A stretch of DNA of 11,493 nucleotides from contig DBWO01000008.1 of NCBI GenBank assembly GCA_002309055.1, positions 37,637 to 49,129 on the forward strand. Direction: 5' to 3'. Made by a program: the position numbers and the translations under genes. The stretch is from Ruminococcaceae bacterium UBA1236 (lineage in GTDB: Bacteria; Bacillota; Clostridia; Oscillospirales; Acutalibacteraceae). A model generated the notes under the pieces. That model did no database searches and was not told where the DNA came from. It saw only the letters and a program-made list of their open reading frames with translations. This document shows, one piece after another, positions 1 to 7,286 of the stretch; the stretch's first letter is position 1, and every line of letters starts with the position of its first letter.

Positions 1-540
1 ATTATCCGCACCTGCGTTTGCAACTTCTGCGGCTACAGGACCGAGGAAGCAATCCCCGCAACAGGTCACAGCAAAACAAGCGAAGCAATCACAACAGAAC
101 CGACTTGCACAGAGGAAGGTGTCAGAACATTCACCTGCCACTGCGGTTATTCCTGGACAGAATCTATTGACGCGCTCGGGCATGATTATGACGACGTTGT
201 TGATTACAAACCCGCCAAATGCGGCGAGGAAGGCTATGTAACCAAAAAGTGCACAAGATGCGATTCAACAAACACCGAAACAATAAAGGCACTTGAGCAC
301 AGTTTTATTACCGAGCCTGCGGTTGACCCGACCTGCACGGAAGAAGGCCACACGCTTAAAAAATATTGCAAGCTCTGCGGAACAGTTGAAATTGAATCAA
401 CAGTATCACCTGCGCTCGGGCACGATTTTAATAATCTTGTTCTCTCCGAAGCAAGCTGTACCGAAGACGGCAGATACATAAAGATTTGCTCAAGATGTAA
501 TGCTGTTGAAGCAGATGAAGGTGGCGAAACTGTTCAGACA
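1..540 (+). repeat. Array of five GH-C-CxxC protein repeats
   Basis: In the reading frame of the large exported protein, about five units of 35-40 residues follow one another. Each has the pattern Gly-His (usually LGH), then a Cys in a context like TCTEEG, then C-x2-C or C-x-C followed by G or a polar residue. The visible pairs are CNFC, CHC, CTRC, CKLC and CSRC. Four further single units follow in the same protein, with CSRC near base 984, CSVC near 1450, CSC near 2910 and CDRC near 3028. The repeat is seen at protein level; DNA identity between units is low. One His and three Cys per unit could bind metal or form disulfides, which is inference. Confidence 0.8.
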
Positions 541-3500
541 ACCACAAATGTAGTTGTTCCTTCATCACAGTATCCTTATCCTGAATCTCCTCACAATTAC
601 TATAATTATATGGACCAATCCTATTCGTTCAGCTATCCCGGCGCTACGGAACTTATTCTTAAGTTCTCATCGAGCACCAAATTTGAAAGCGGATATGATT
701 ACCTGTATATCTATGACGGCAGCGGAAACCAGATAGGCAGATATTCCGGCACACAGCTTCAGGGCACAACAATCAGAGTGCTCGGCAGCAGCTTCAGCCT
801 GAGACTTTATACAGACAGTTACGGAACATACTACGGTTTCAAATTTGATTCCATAACCGCGCTTTCATATAATTATGAAAACGCGAAGGTTTACACTCAG
901 ACGGCTCTCGGCCACAACTATGAGCAGATTACTACGGTGGAGTCGAACTGCCAGTCAACAGGCACATATGTTAAAAAGTGCTCAAGATGCGGCGAATATG
1001 AAAAGGCGAATGAGCCTGTGTTTGAATCCATAACCGCTGACCGCTCAACATATCCCGAAACTCCGCACAGCTACAAAAACGATCAGGTTTATGAATACAG
1101 CTTCACCTATCCCAACGCGAAAGAGCTGACACTTACTTTCTCGCAAAGCTGTATGTTTGAAACCGATTATGATTTCCTTACACTCTATAACGCGGACGGA
1201 AGCGAATACGGAAAATATACCGGCAATGATCTTCAGGGCAAAGTTATAACTCTTAACGGCGACAGCTTCTCAATCAAGGTTGAAACCGACTTCTCAACAA
1301 ACTACTACGGTTTCTCATTTGATTCGATAGTCGCGAAAGCGGATACAAGCGTCAAGAAGTATATCAAGCCCAAAGCACCGCATAATTTCTCGGTTGAAAG
1401 CATTGTTAAACCCGCGACTCCGCTTGAAACCGGCCTTCTCACTCACATCTGCTCAGTTTGCGGATACAGCGAAACGCTGGTGATACCCAGAGCTTTGTAT
1501 GCTGTCGGAGCGGTGATTTCTTACGGCAGTTATCCGCAGAGCAAGGTTACAAACAAGAACCTGATTTCTCAGCTCAGCGCACAGCCTGCAACCTGGCATT
1601 CTTATGGCTATTACGCAGGCGACGGATATATCAATAACGGCAGAATGGCGCCTTCCGATTATATGAGATATACAGATGTCACATATAACGGGAACAAATA
1701 CAGAGGCGTAACATTTGAGCTATACAGACCGGCCGCAACCGGCGGCATCCCCGCTGTTCTCGGCGACTACTCGCTTCAGGATGATTACGGATACTACAGG
1801 AGCAAGGTTTACTGGTTCAGGTATGATCCGATCCAGTGGAGAGTTCTTGACCCGACCAAAGGTCTTGTTGTATGCGAAAAGTCATTGGATGCGCAAGCGT
1901 TTAACAACTTTATCAGAGGCACATATTCCACATATTACGGAAGCTCCGGAGCATATGCCAATAACTGGGCGGGCAGCAGCCTGCGTCAGTGGCTCAACAA
2001 TGATTTCTACAACACTGCATTCACCTCCGCGCAGAAAGCGAATGTGCTTGACACAAATCTCAGAACCCTTCATTACTCAACACTTCGCGGCGACAACAAG
2101 TCACATCCCTATGACTGTGCCGCCACAACGGATAAAGTGTTCCTGCTCTCCTATGAAGACATAATCAATATCGATTACGGTTTTGCCGACAGCACCGGTG
2201 AATCCGATAAAAGAATTGCTTACGGCACCGATTACGCAAGATGTCAGGGACTCGGCGAAAGAGCGGAAACAATCAGCGCGTGGTATCTGAGGACCGCGGC
2301 TAACAGTTCCGACAGGGTATGCCTCGTTACCCCGACCGGCAGTGCTCTGAGCAGTGACGCCGGCAGCGAATGCTTCGCCGGAGCAACGGTGATGGGAGTA
2401 AGACCCGCCCTCAGGCTCGCAAATATCTCCGCAACCGGAGGCGCGAGTAGCTCCGATCAGCTTCACACCGTAACTTATCGCCTTTCCGGCAACACATTCG
2501 GTCAGCCTGCCGAAGTGGGCACACTGTCAATCAAGCAGGGTGATCCCGTTGTTCTGCTCGGAACAAGCGCACCTGCAGGTTATGCATTCAGCGGCTGGAG
2601 CGAGCCCGAGCAGATGCCCGGCGAGGATATCACGCTTACCGGTGAATATCTGCCTATTTACAAAGCGACCTTCAAGGCGGACGGCGTGACAGTTGGCACG
2701 GTTGATTATACAACCGCATCAACCTCGATAATCGAGCCCGCAGTGCCCGTTAAAGAGGGCTACACCGGCTATTGGGAAGAGTATTCATTCACAGCCGGCG
2801 GCATAACCGTAAATGCGGTTTATGAGAAGGACGGCGAGCATGTTCACAGCTACAGCGAATACACTTCAAAGCAGCCTACCTGCACCGAAGCCGGCGAAAA
2901 AACATTCGTCTGCTCCTGCGGCGACAGCTACACAGAAGGAATTCCCGCTCTCGGCCACAGCTTCACAAACTATGTGTACAATAACGATGCCACAACCGAG
3001 AAAGACGGCACCGAAACCGCAAAATGCGACCGCTGTGACGCGACCGACACAAGGACCGCACAGGGTACTAAGATAATTCCCAATACATTCATTCTGACCT
3101 ATAACGCCAACGGCGGCACGGGAGCGCCCGCGAGACAGAACGGCAACGGTAACATCACCCTGAGCGACACAAAGCCCTCAAGGGACGGTTACACCTTCCT
3201 CGGTTGGGCGGCATCATCAAGCGCAACATCCGCTCAGTATCAGCCGGGAGCAACCTATAACCTGAAGGCAAACGATACTTTATACGCGGTATGGCAGAAG
3301 GTTGAAACTCCCGATAATCCCGTTAATCCCACCGCGAACGCGAGGCTGAATGTGAAGGCATCGCAGACTGTTGACTACAAAGCGAATGTCACTGTCACCG
3401 CAACGGCGGAAAATGTGCCCGAAGGCTATGTGCTTGCAATCTATGAGGGAAACACTCTCAGAGAAAAAGGTGACAACACTAAAGTGAGCTACAAGGTTGG

Positions 3501-3690
3501 CACAATGACGGCGACAAAAACATTTACAGTGAAAGTCATTGACGCGAACAAGAACGTTCAGAAGGATGCGAACGGCAACGACCTTGCCGCGAACTGCGAG
3601 GTTAAGGTAAACACCGGTTTCTTCGCAAAGTTGATCGCCTTCTTCCGCGGCCTGTTCGGAGCCCTCCCGAATGTGGAAGTTAAACCCTAA
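1..3690 (+). CDS. Large exported modular protein, 5' end missing (CxxC repeats, two CUB-like domains, DUF6273-like domain, Listeria-Bacteroides repeats)
   Basis: The frame is open from base 1 to the TAA at 3688-3690 (1229 residues visible), so the first in-frame ATG at 610 is internal and the true start and signal peptide lie upstream. Domain order by window residue: five Cys-rich repeats (about 1-180), a CUB-like beta domain (203-287), a Cys repeat, a second CUB-like domain (358-446), a Cys repeat, a DUF6273-like domain (500-808, with YGSYPQ, IQWRVLD, SLRQWLNN and GVRPALRL), two divergent Listeria-Bacteroides-type repeats (about 823-943), two more Cys repeats, a canonical Listeria-Bacteroides repeat (about 1029-1099, with YNANGG and GYTFLGW), and a C-terminal beta domain ending in a short hydrophobic/basic tail (1207-1223). 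There is no LPxTG motif, dockerin or clear transmembrane anchor. Such architectures are typical of surface or secreted proteins of gut Clostridia. Adhesion or carbohydrate binding is plausible, but no function can be assigned. Confidence 0.9.
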   Translation: MIRTCVCNFCGYRTEEAIPATGHSKTSEAITTEPTCTEEGVRTFTCHCGYSWTESIDALGHDYDDVVDYKPAKCGEEGYVTKKCTRCDSTNTETIKALEHSFITEPAVDPTCTEEGHTLKKYCKLCGTVEIESTVSPALGHDFNNLVLSEASCTEDGRYIKICSRCNAVEADEGGETVQTTTNVVVPSSQYPYPESPHNYYNYMDQSYSFSYPGATELILKFSSSTKFESGYDYLYIYDGSGNQIGRYSGTQLQGTTIRVLGSSFSLRLYTDSYGTYYGFKFDSITALSYNYENAKVYTQTALGHNYEQITTVESNCQSTGTYVKKCSRCGEYEKANEPVFESITADRSTYPETPHSYKNDQVYEYSFTYPNAKELTLTFSQSCMFETDYDFLTLYNADGSEYGKYTGNDLQGKVITLNGDSFSIKVETDFSTNYYGFSFDSIVAKADTSVKKYIKPKAPHNFSVESIVKPATPLETGLLTHICSVCGYSETLVIPRALYAVGAVISYGSYPQSKVTNKNLISQLSAQPATWHSYGYYAGDGYINNGRMAPSDYMRYTDVTYNGNKYRGVTFELYRPAATGGIPAVLGDYSLQDDYGYYRSKVYWFRYDPIQWRVLDPTKGLVVCEKSLDAQAFNNFIRGTYSTYYGSSGAYANNWAGSSLRQWLNNDFYNTAFTSAQKANVLDTNLRTLHYSTLRGDNKSHPYDCAATTDKVFLLSYEDIINIDYGFADSTGESDKRIAYGTDYARCQGLGERAETISAWYLRTAANSSDRVCLVTPTGSALSSDAGSECFAGATVMGVRPALRLANISATGGASSSDQLHTVTYRLSGNTFGQPAEVGTLSIKQGDPVVLLGTSAPAGYAFSGWSEPEQMPGEDITLTGEYLPIYKATFKADGVTVGTVDYTTASTSIIEPAVPVKEGYTGYWEEYSFTAGGITVNAVYEKDGEHVHSYSEYTSKQPTCTEAGEKTFVCSCGDSYTEGIPALGHSFTNYVYNNDATTEKDGTETAKCDRCDATDTRTAQGTKIIPNTFILTYNANGGTGAPARQNGNGNITLSDTKPSRDGYTFLGWAASSSATSAQYQPGATYNLKANDTLYAVWQKVETPDNPVNPTANARLNVKASQTVDYKANVTVTATAENVPEGYVLAIYEGNTLREKGDNTKVSYKVGTMTATKTFTVKVIDANKNVQKDANGNDLAANCEVKVNTGFFAKLIAFFRGLFGALPNVEVKP
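607..1338 (+). repeat. Pair of CUB-like beta domains separated by one Cys repeat
   Basis: Bases 607-861 and 1072-1338 encode two clearly homologous blocks of about 85-89 residues. Shared landmarks in order are YSFSYP/YSFTYP, a beta strand ending in TF or KF, FESGYDYL/FETDYDFL, YDGSG/YNADG, YSGTQLQG/YTGNDLQG, and a closing YYGFKFDSI/YYGFSFDSI. The YD-YLYIYDG turn followed by Y-G-x-x-L-x-G is the usual pattern of CUB domains, which are extracellular and bind protein or carbohydrate. The assignment rests on pattern recognition, not a profile search. Confidence 0.7.
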
Positions 3691-3706
3691 AAAATTATTC
3701 CGGCAT

Positions 3707-3738
3707 ACAGCCGCCTGCTCGCAGGCGGCTGTTTTCTT
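3707..3738 (+). terminator. Intrinsic terminator after the exported-protein gene
   Basis: A perfect 12-bp inverted repeat (ACAGCCGCCTGC at 3707-3718 and GCAGGCGGCTGT at 3721-3732) with a nominal 2-nt loop (effectively 4 nt once the innermost pair opens) is followed by a T-rich tract at 3732-3739 interrupted by one C. It starts 16 nt after the stop codon and separates the surface-protein gene from the recA operon. Confidence 0.93.
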
Positions 3739-3870
3739 TGATTTCATAAAAGCCGTTTCAGAGTATTTTATGGTTGAAGAATACAATTTTTGAAAAATTT
3801 GAAACGTAACCGAAAAAATACAGTGTGGCTCATAAAATAGGAAATAAATAAAAAATATTTAAAAAAAGTA

Positions 3871-3899
3871 TTGACAATTCGCAAGAAAAGTAGTACATT
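3871..3899 (+). promoter_or_regulatory. recA operon promoter (sigma-A type)
   Basis: The -35 box TTGACA (3871-3876) is a perfect match, followed by a 17-nt spacer and the -10 box TACATT (3894-3899, 4 of 6 to consensus). The A/T-rich stretch at 3841-3870 could act as an UP element. No Firmicutes-type LexA box (GAAC-N4-GTTC) is visible between 3691 and 3935. The decamer TTGACAATTC recurs exactly at the promoter at 7001. Confidence 0.82.
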
Positions 3900-3921
3900 T
3901 TAATAGTAATAATAATATTTT

Positions 3922-3926
3922 GGAGG
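3922..3926 (+). promoter_or_regulatory. Shine-Dalgarno site fixing the recA start
   Basis: GGAGG at 3922-3926 lies 8 nt before the ATG at 3935. The in-frame TTG at 3920 overlaps this site and so cannot be the start. Confidence 0.9.
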
Positions 3927-3934
3927 TTAAGTTT

Positions 3935-5038
3935 ATGTCTGACAAACAAAAAGCATTAGAGACCGCTCTTGAAAAGATCGAAAAGACTTACGGCAAAGGT
4001 TCAATCATGCGTCTGGGCCAGAATTCCAGCCTTAATGTGGAGTCTATCCCCACCGGCTCGCTTTCTCTTGACGTCGCTTCCGGTATCGGCGGCCTGCCCA
4101 AGGGCAGAATAGTCGAGATTTACGGCCCCGAGTCATCAGGTAAAACCACCCTCGCTCTTTCCGCCATCGCGCAGGCTCAGAAGCAGGGCGGCGAGGCGGC
4201 TTTCATAGACGCGGAGCACGCTCTTGACCCCGTTTACGCTGCAAATCTCGGCGTTGATGTTGACTCTCTGCTTGTTTCCCAGCCGGACGACGGCGAGCAG
4301 GCCCTTGAGATTGCCGAGGCGCTTGTCCGCTCGGGCGCTATTGATATTATCGTTATTGACTCTGTCGCGGCCCTTGTTCCCAGAAGTGAAATTGAGGGCG
4401 AGATGGGTGACAGCCATGTGGGCACTCACGCCCGTCTTATGTCGCAGGCGCTCAGAAAGATTGCCGGCGCAGTCGCTAAGTCAAATACCATTATCATCTT
4501 CATCAATCAGCTTCGTGAGAAGGTTGGCGTTATCTACGGTAACCCCGAGGTCACAACGGGCGGCCGCGCGCTCAAGTTCTATTCCACAATGCGTCTTGAG
4601 GTGCGCAGGATTGAGTCCATCAAGGTCACCGGCGGCGAGATTATCGGCAACAGAACAAGGTGCAAGATAGTCAAAAACAAGGTTGCTCCTCCCTTCAGAG
4701 AGGCGGAGTTTGATATTTACTACGGCAAGGGCATCTCAAGAGAGGGCGAACTTGTCGATCTCGGCGTTAAATACAACATCATTCAGAAGAGCGGCTCCTG
4801 GTTCTCCTACGACGGCAGAAAGATAGGTCAGGGCAAGGATTCCGTTAAGGAGCTCTTCGCTACAGACGAAGCGTTCGCAAAAGAAGTTGAAGAAAAAGTG
4901 CTTGCCGCCATTAAGGATGAGGCGGATGCCAAGAAGGGCGACAAGAAAGATAACGCCCCCGAAGCCGCTCCCGAAAAGCCCGCGGCAAAGACCGGCGCGA
5001 GAGCAAAGCTCGACATAGTTGTTGAAGAGGACGAATAA
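3935..5038 (+). CDS. recA: Recombinase RecA
   Basis: This is the ATP-dependent DNA strand-exchange protein of homologous recombination and the co-protease for LexA; it acts in the cytoplasm on single-stranded DNA. The 367-residue product has the normal family length. Visible motifs are Walker A GPESSGKT (residues 64-71), Walker B IIVID ending at Asp142, the loop-1 region EGEMGDSHVG (154-163), NQLREKVGV (191-199), and the loop-2 region with TTGGRALKFYS (207-217). The C-terminus is charged and low in complexity (Lys/Glu/Ala/Pro from about 325 on) and ends in acidic residues, as is usual for RecA tails. The start at 3935 is set by GGAGG 8 nt upstream. It is the first gene of an operon with recX, 3 nt downstream, and rimO. 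No terminator is seen between recA and recX. Confidence 0.99.
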   Translation: MSDKQKALETALEKIEKTYGKGSIMRLGQNSSLNVESIPTGSLSLDVASGIGGLPKGRIVEIYGPESSGKTTLALSAIAQAQKQGGEAAFIDAEHALDPVYAANLGVDVDSLLVSQPDDGEQALEIAEALVRSGAIDIIVIDSVAALVPRSEIEGEMGDSHVGTHARLMSQALRKIAGAVAKSNTIIIFINQLREKVGVIYGNPEVTTGGRALKFYSTMRLEVRRIESIKVTGGEIIGNRTRCKIVKNKVAPPFREAEFDIYYGKGISREGELVDLGVKYNIIQKSGSWFSYDGRKIGQGKDSVKELFATDEAFAKEVEEKVLAAIKDEADAKKGDKKDNAPEAAPEKPAAKTGARAKLDIVVEEDE

Positions 5039-5041
5039 TTA

Positions 5042-5668
5042 ATGAAAATTTCCGCTTCACCCGGAAAACGCAATAAAGTACATATCTCCGTTGACGGGGA
5101 ATACAGGTTCACCGTTGACGGGGAATACTGGTATTCCTGCCCCTGGTGCGGAAAAGCGGAAATCAAGGGTGAAAAGGAAAAAGAAAAGTTTTATTCCGAT
5201 ATCGGCTCAAGGAGCGTTTTCATCGCGGCTCTCGGTATTCTTTCTTACGGCGACAACAGCCGCAAAACCCTGCAGTCAAAGCTCATAAGAAAGGGATGCG
5301 ACAGGGAGCATATCACCGCGGCGCTTGACAAACTTGAGGAATACGGTTATGTTAATGACGCGAGATACGCCGCGAATCTTGCCGAAAGGTTGCTTTCTTC
5401 AAAGCACATGAGCAGGTCCGCAATAAAGCAGGAGCTTATTGCCAAAGGGGTTGAGAGAGAGCTTGCCGCCGAGGCGGCGGATGCCCTCGAATGTGACCCG
5501 TCCGAGGAGCTCGATACGCTTCTGACATCAAAATACAGGCGTTATCTCGGTGATGAAAAAGGCATTAAAAAGACCGTTGCCGCGCTCAGACGGCTCGGCT
5601 ACGGCTGGTCCGATATCAAATCCGCCCTCGACAGGGCGGGAGTTGAAAAGGAGGATGAATCCTTATGA
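5042..5668 (+). CDS. recX: Regulatory protein RecX
   Basis: RecX binds RecA filaments and limits RecA activity. The 208-residue protein is rich in helical three-helix repeats typical of the family: the segment with LSYGDNSRKTLQSKLIRKG (about 67-86), then LEEYGYVNDARYA (about 97-109), and a C-terminal repeat with LRRLGYGWSDI (about 181-191). Its position 3 nt after recA is diagnostic. The ATG at 5042 has a moderate site (GAAGAGGA, 5024-5031) inside the recA tail, so translational coupling is likely. Two oddities stand out near the N-terminus: an 8-residue tandem duplication (VDGEYRFT then VDGEYWYS) and a CPWCG motif directly after it, where RecX proteins usually have no Cys pair. Confidence 0.95.
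   Translation: MKISASPGKRNKVHISVDGEYRFTVDGEYWYSCPWCGKAEIKGEKEKEKFYSDIGSRSVFIAALGILSYGDNSRKTLQSKLIRKGCDREHITAALDKLEEYGYVNDARYAANLAERLLSSKHMSRSAIKQELIAKGVERELAAEAADALECDPSEELDTLLTSKYRRYLGDEKGIKKTVAALRRLGYGWSDIKSALDRAGVEKEDESL
5088..5143 (+). repeat. 24-bp tandem duplication with overlapping inverted repeat inside recX
   Basis: The 17-mer CCGTTGACGGGGAATAC occurs at 5088-5104 and again at 5112-5128, exactly 24 nt (8 codons) apart, so the duplication keeps the frame. Copy 2 also forms a hairpin: GGAATAC (5122-5128), a 2-nt loop, and GTATTCC (5131-5137), flanked by GG and CC that could extend it across a small bulge. No T-run follows, so it is not an intrinsic terminator. Confidence 0.85.
5648..5654 (+). 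promoter_or_regulatory. Ribosome binding site of rimO inside recX
   Basis: AAGGAGG at 5648-5654 lies 10 nt before the ATG at 5665 and within the recX coding sequence. With the ATGA overlap it supports independent or coupled translation of rimO. Confidence 0.85.
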
Positions 5669-6993
5669 TTAAAGTGGGTATGATTTCTCTCGGCTGTCCC
5701 AAAAATCAGGTTGATGCCGAAAGAATGCTCGCAAACCTTGACAGAAATTCATTTGAAATCGCGGATTGCTACGAGGGCGTTGACGCCGTTGTTGTGAACA
5801 CCTGCGGCTTTATCGATGAGGCAAAGCAGGAGGCGATAGAAAATATCCTCGAAATGGCACAGCTCAAAGAGGACGGCATCGTCGGCAAAATAATCGTCAG
5901 CGGATGTCTGAGCGAGAGATACAAGGAGCAGATTTTTGAGGAGATGCCCGAGGTTGACGCCGTTATCGGCATAGGCGCAATCGGCAGGATTGACGAAGTC
6001 GTCAGACGCACACTCAAAGGCGAGAGAATCCTTGATATTCCTTCAAAAGAGGAGCTTCCCCTCTGCGGCGAAAGGCTGCTGACAACACCTGAATACTGGG
6101 CCTATCTCAAAATCGCGGACGGCTGTTCAAACAGGTGCGCCTACTGCGCAATCCCCGGCATAAGGGGCGATTACAGAAGCGTTGAGATGGATATGCTTGT
6201 TGAGGAAACGCGTCAGCTTGCCGCTGCAGGCACAAAGGAACTCATCCTCATAGCGCAGGACACCACCGCATACGGTAAAGACCTTTACGGCGAATACAAG
6301 CTGCCCGAGCTTCTGAACAGAATCTGTGAGGTTGACGGCATTGAGTGGATACGCCTGCTTTACTGCTACCCCGACAAGGTTACGGACGAGCTGCTTGAGG
6401 TTATGAAAAATCAGCCTAAAGTACTTCACTATATAGATTTGCCCGTGCAGCACGCCAGCGACAAAGTGCTCGCAAGAATGAACCGCCACGGCGACAGCGC
6501 CCTTATAAGGGACACAATCGCCCGTATCCGCGCGGCGCTTCCCGACGCCGTGATACGTACAACAATTATGGTCGGTTTCCCGGGCGAGGGCGAGGATGAA
6601 TTTGAAACTCTCGCCGAGTTCGTTAATGAAATCGAGTTTGACCGCCTCGGCTGTTTCTCATTCTCACCGCAGGAGGGTACGCCCGCCTACGATATGGATG
6701 AGCAGGTTGACGACGAGGTCAAGAGCCGCAGAGGCGACATAATCATGGCCGATCAGCTTGAAATCGTCACCCTCAAAAACGAGGAGAAAATCGGCAAAGA
6801 CTACCGTGTTATCGTTGAGAGTTATGACGGCTACACCGACAGCTATTCAGGCAGAACCTATATGGATGCGCCGGAAATAGACGGCACAATCAGCTTCACA
6901 ACCGACAAAAAATATGAGCCGGGCGATTTCGTGAACGTGAGAGTTATAGGCGTAAACGACTATGACCTCATCGGCAGGGATCTCGACTGCTGA
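5665..6993 (+). CDS. rimO: Ribosomal protein uS12 methylthiotransferase RimO
   Basis: RimO is a radical-SAM enzyme with two iron-sulfur clusters that adds a methylthio group to the conserved Asp of ribosomal protein uS12. The 442-residue product shows the N-terminal MTTase domain with its three cluster Cys: Cys11 in GCPKNQVD, Cys47 in NTCGFI, and Cys81 in SGCLSERY. The radical-SAM triad is Cys154, Cys158 and Cys161 in GCSNRCAYC. The C-terminus (from about 375) is TRAM-like and ends in a GRDLDC-type tail. GCPKN near the N-terminus and IPGIRG after the triad favour RimO over the tRNA enzyme MiaB. The start overlaps the recX stop by 4 nt (ATGA). It is the last gene before the next promoter, and no terminator is seen after it. 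Confidence 0.97.
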   Translation: MIKVGMISLGCPKNQVDAERMLANLDRNSFEIADCYEGVDAVVVNTCGFIDEAKQEAIENILEMAQLKEDGIVGKIIVSGCLSERYKEQIFEEMPEVDAVIGIGAIGRIDEVVRRTLKGERILDIPSKEELPLCGERLLTTPEYWAYLKIADGCSNRCAYCAIPGIRGDYRSVEMDMLVEETRQLAAAGTKELILIAQDTTAYGKDLYGEYKLPELLNRICEVDGIEWIRLLYCYPDKVTDELLEVMKNQPKVLHYIDLPVQHASDKVLARMNRHGDSALIRDTIARIRAALPDAVIRTTIMVGFPGEGEDEFETLAEFVNEIEFDRLGCFSFSPQEGTPAYDMDEQVDDEVKSRRGDIIMADQLEIVTLKNEEKIGKDYRVIVESYDGYTDSYSGRTYMDAPEIDGTISFTTDKKYEPGDFVNVRVIGVNDYDLIGRDLDC

Positions 6994-7000
6994 AAAAAGG

Positions 7001-7029
7001 TTGACAATTCATTATAAATAAACTATAAT
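7001..7029 (+). promoter_or_regulatory. Consensus sigma-A promoter of the cysE-cysS T-box operon
   Basis: TTGACA (7001-7006), a 17-nt spacer, and TATAAT (7024-7029): every position matches consensus. It starts only 7 nt after the rimO stop codon. Transcription should begin near 7035-7037, just before the T-box leader. Confidence 0.93.
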
Positions 7030-7035
7030 AACCGC

Positions 7036-7286
7036 AATATCAGGCAATGGCCGGGAAGAGTAGTATTCAATGCGGCGCATCAGAGAGGGAGGCAGTAAGC
7101 TGAGAGCTTCCTTGTGCGGCGGAGTATGAAGTGCGTCCGGCGGCCCGCGGAAGGAAATCCCGCATGGGAGTGTATTTCTGCGCGTAAGGCTGCGTTAAAG
7201 CCGGGTTTATACCACAGAGTTACAAACAGGAGTGGGACCGCGTATTACGCCTCCGTAGTCATAGAGACTGCGGAGGTTTATTATTT
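7036..7286 (+). promoter_or_regulatory. T-box leader RNA, cysteine (UGC) specifier
   Basis: A T-box senses uncharged tRNA and lets transcription continue past a terminator. Stem I can be closed by GCCGG (7050-7054) with CCGGC (7137-7141). AGAGTAGTA follows the 5' strand, and the apical hairpin pairs GGAGGC (7088-7093) with GCTTCC (7106-7111). On the 3' side GAA-G is followed by UGC (7132-7134), a Cys codon, placed as in GAA-C-UAC of the tyrS leader. The antiterminator is complete: GGAG (7229-7232) pairs with CTCC (7251-7254), the canonical 7-nt bulge UGGGACC is 7233-7239, and GCG (7240-7242) pairs with CGC (7248-7250). The A in the T-box sequence departs from GGGUGG but is matched by a T on the other strand of the stem. 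Downstream cysE and cysS agree with a Cys specifier. The exact 5' end is an estimate. Confidence 0.93.
7250..7286 (+). terminator. Regulated terminator of the T-box leader
   Basis: CCTCCGTAGTC (7250-7260) pairs with GACTGCGGAGG (7266-7276) over 11 bp with one G-U pair, loop ATAGA, followed by TTTATTATTT (7277-7286). Its 5' arm shares the CCTCC bases used by the antiterminator, so the two structures exclude each other. Confidence 0.92.

Noticed and set aside
1..540. Possible CRISPR or DNA satellite suggested by regular spacing of similar segments
   Set aside because: Similarity is at protein level (GH-C-CxxC units), the DNA units are not identical, and the frame is open throughout.
610..612. 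ATG at 610 as start of the large exported protein
   Set aside because: The same frame is open to base 1 and encodes five repeats of a type found again later in the protein, so 610 is internal and the gene is truncated by the window edge.
1715..2164. 149-codon + strand ORF inside the DUF6273-like region
   Set aside because: It is in another frame of a convincing coding region and its Arg/Pro/Thr-rich translation has no recognisable pattern.
3785..3799. AT-rich palindrome AATTTTT-G-AAAAATT upstream of recA
   Set aside because: It is short, consists only of A/T runs and sits in an A/T-rich intergenic region, so chance explains it; it is also over 70 nt from the -35 box.
3920..3934. TTG start for recA five codons upstream
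   Set aside because: It overlaps the GGAGG site at 3922-3926; the ATG at 3935 has correct spacing and gives the usual RecA N-terminus.
5120..5143. Hairpin in early recX as a recA/recX transcription terminator
   Set aside because: No T-run follows the stem and it lies within coding sequence; it is kept only as a structural observation.
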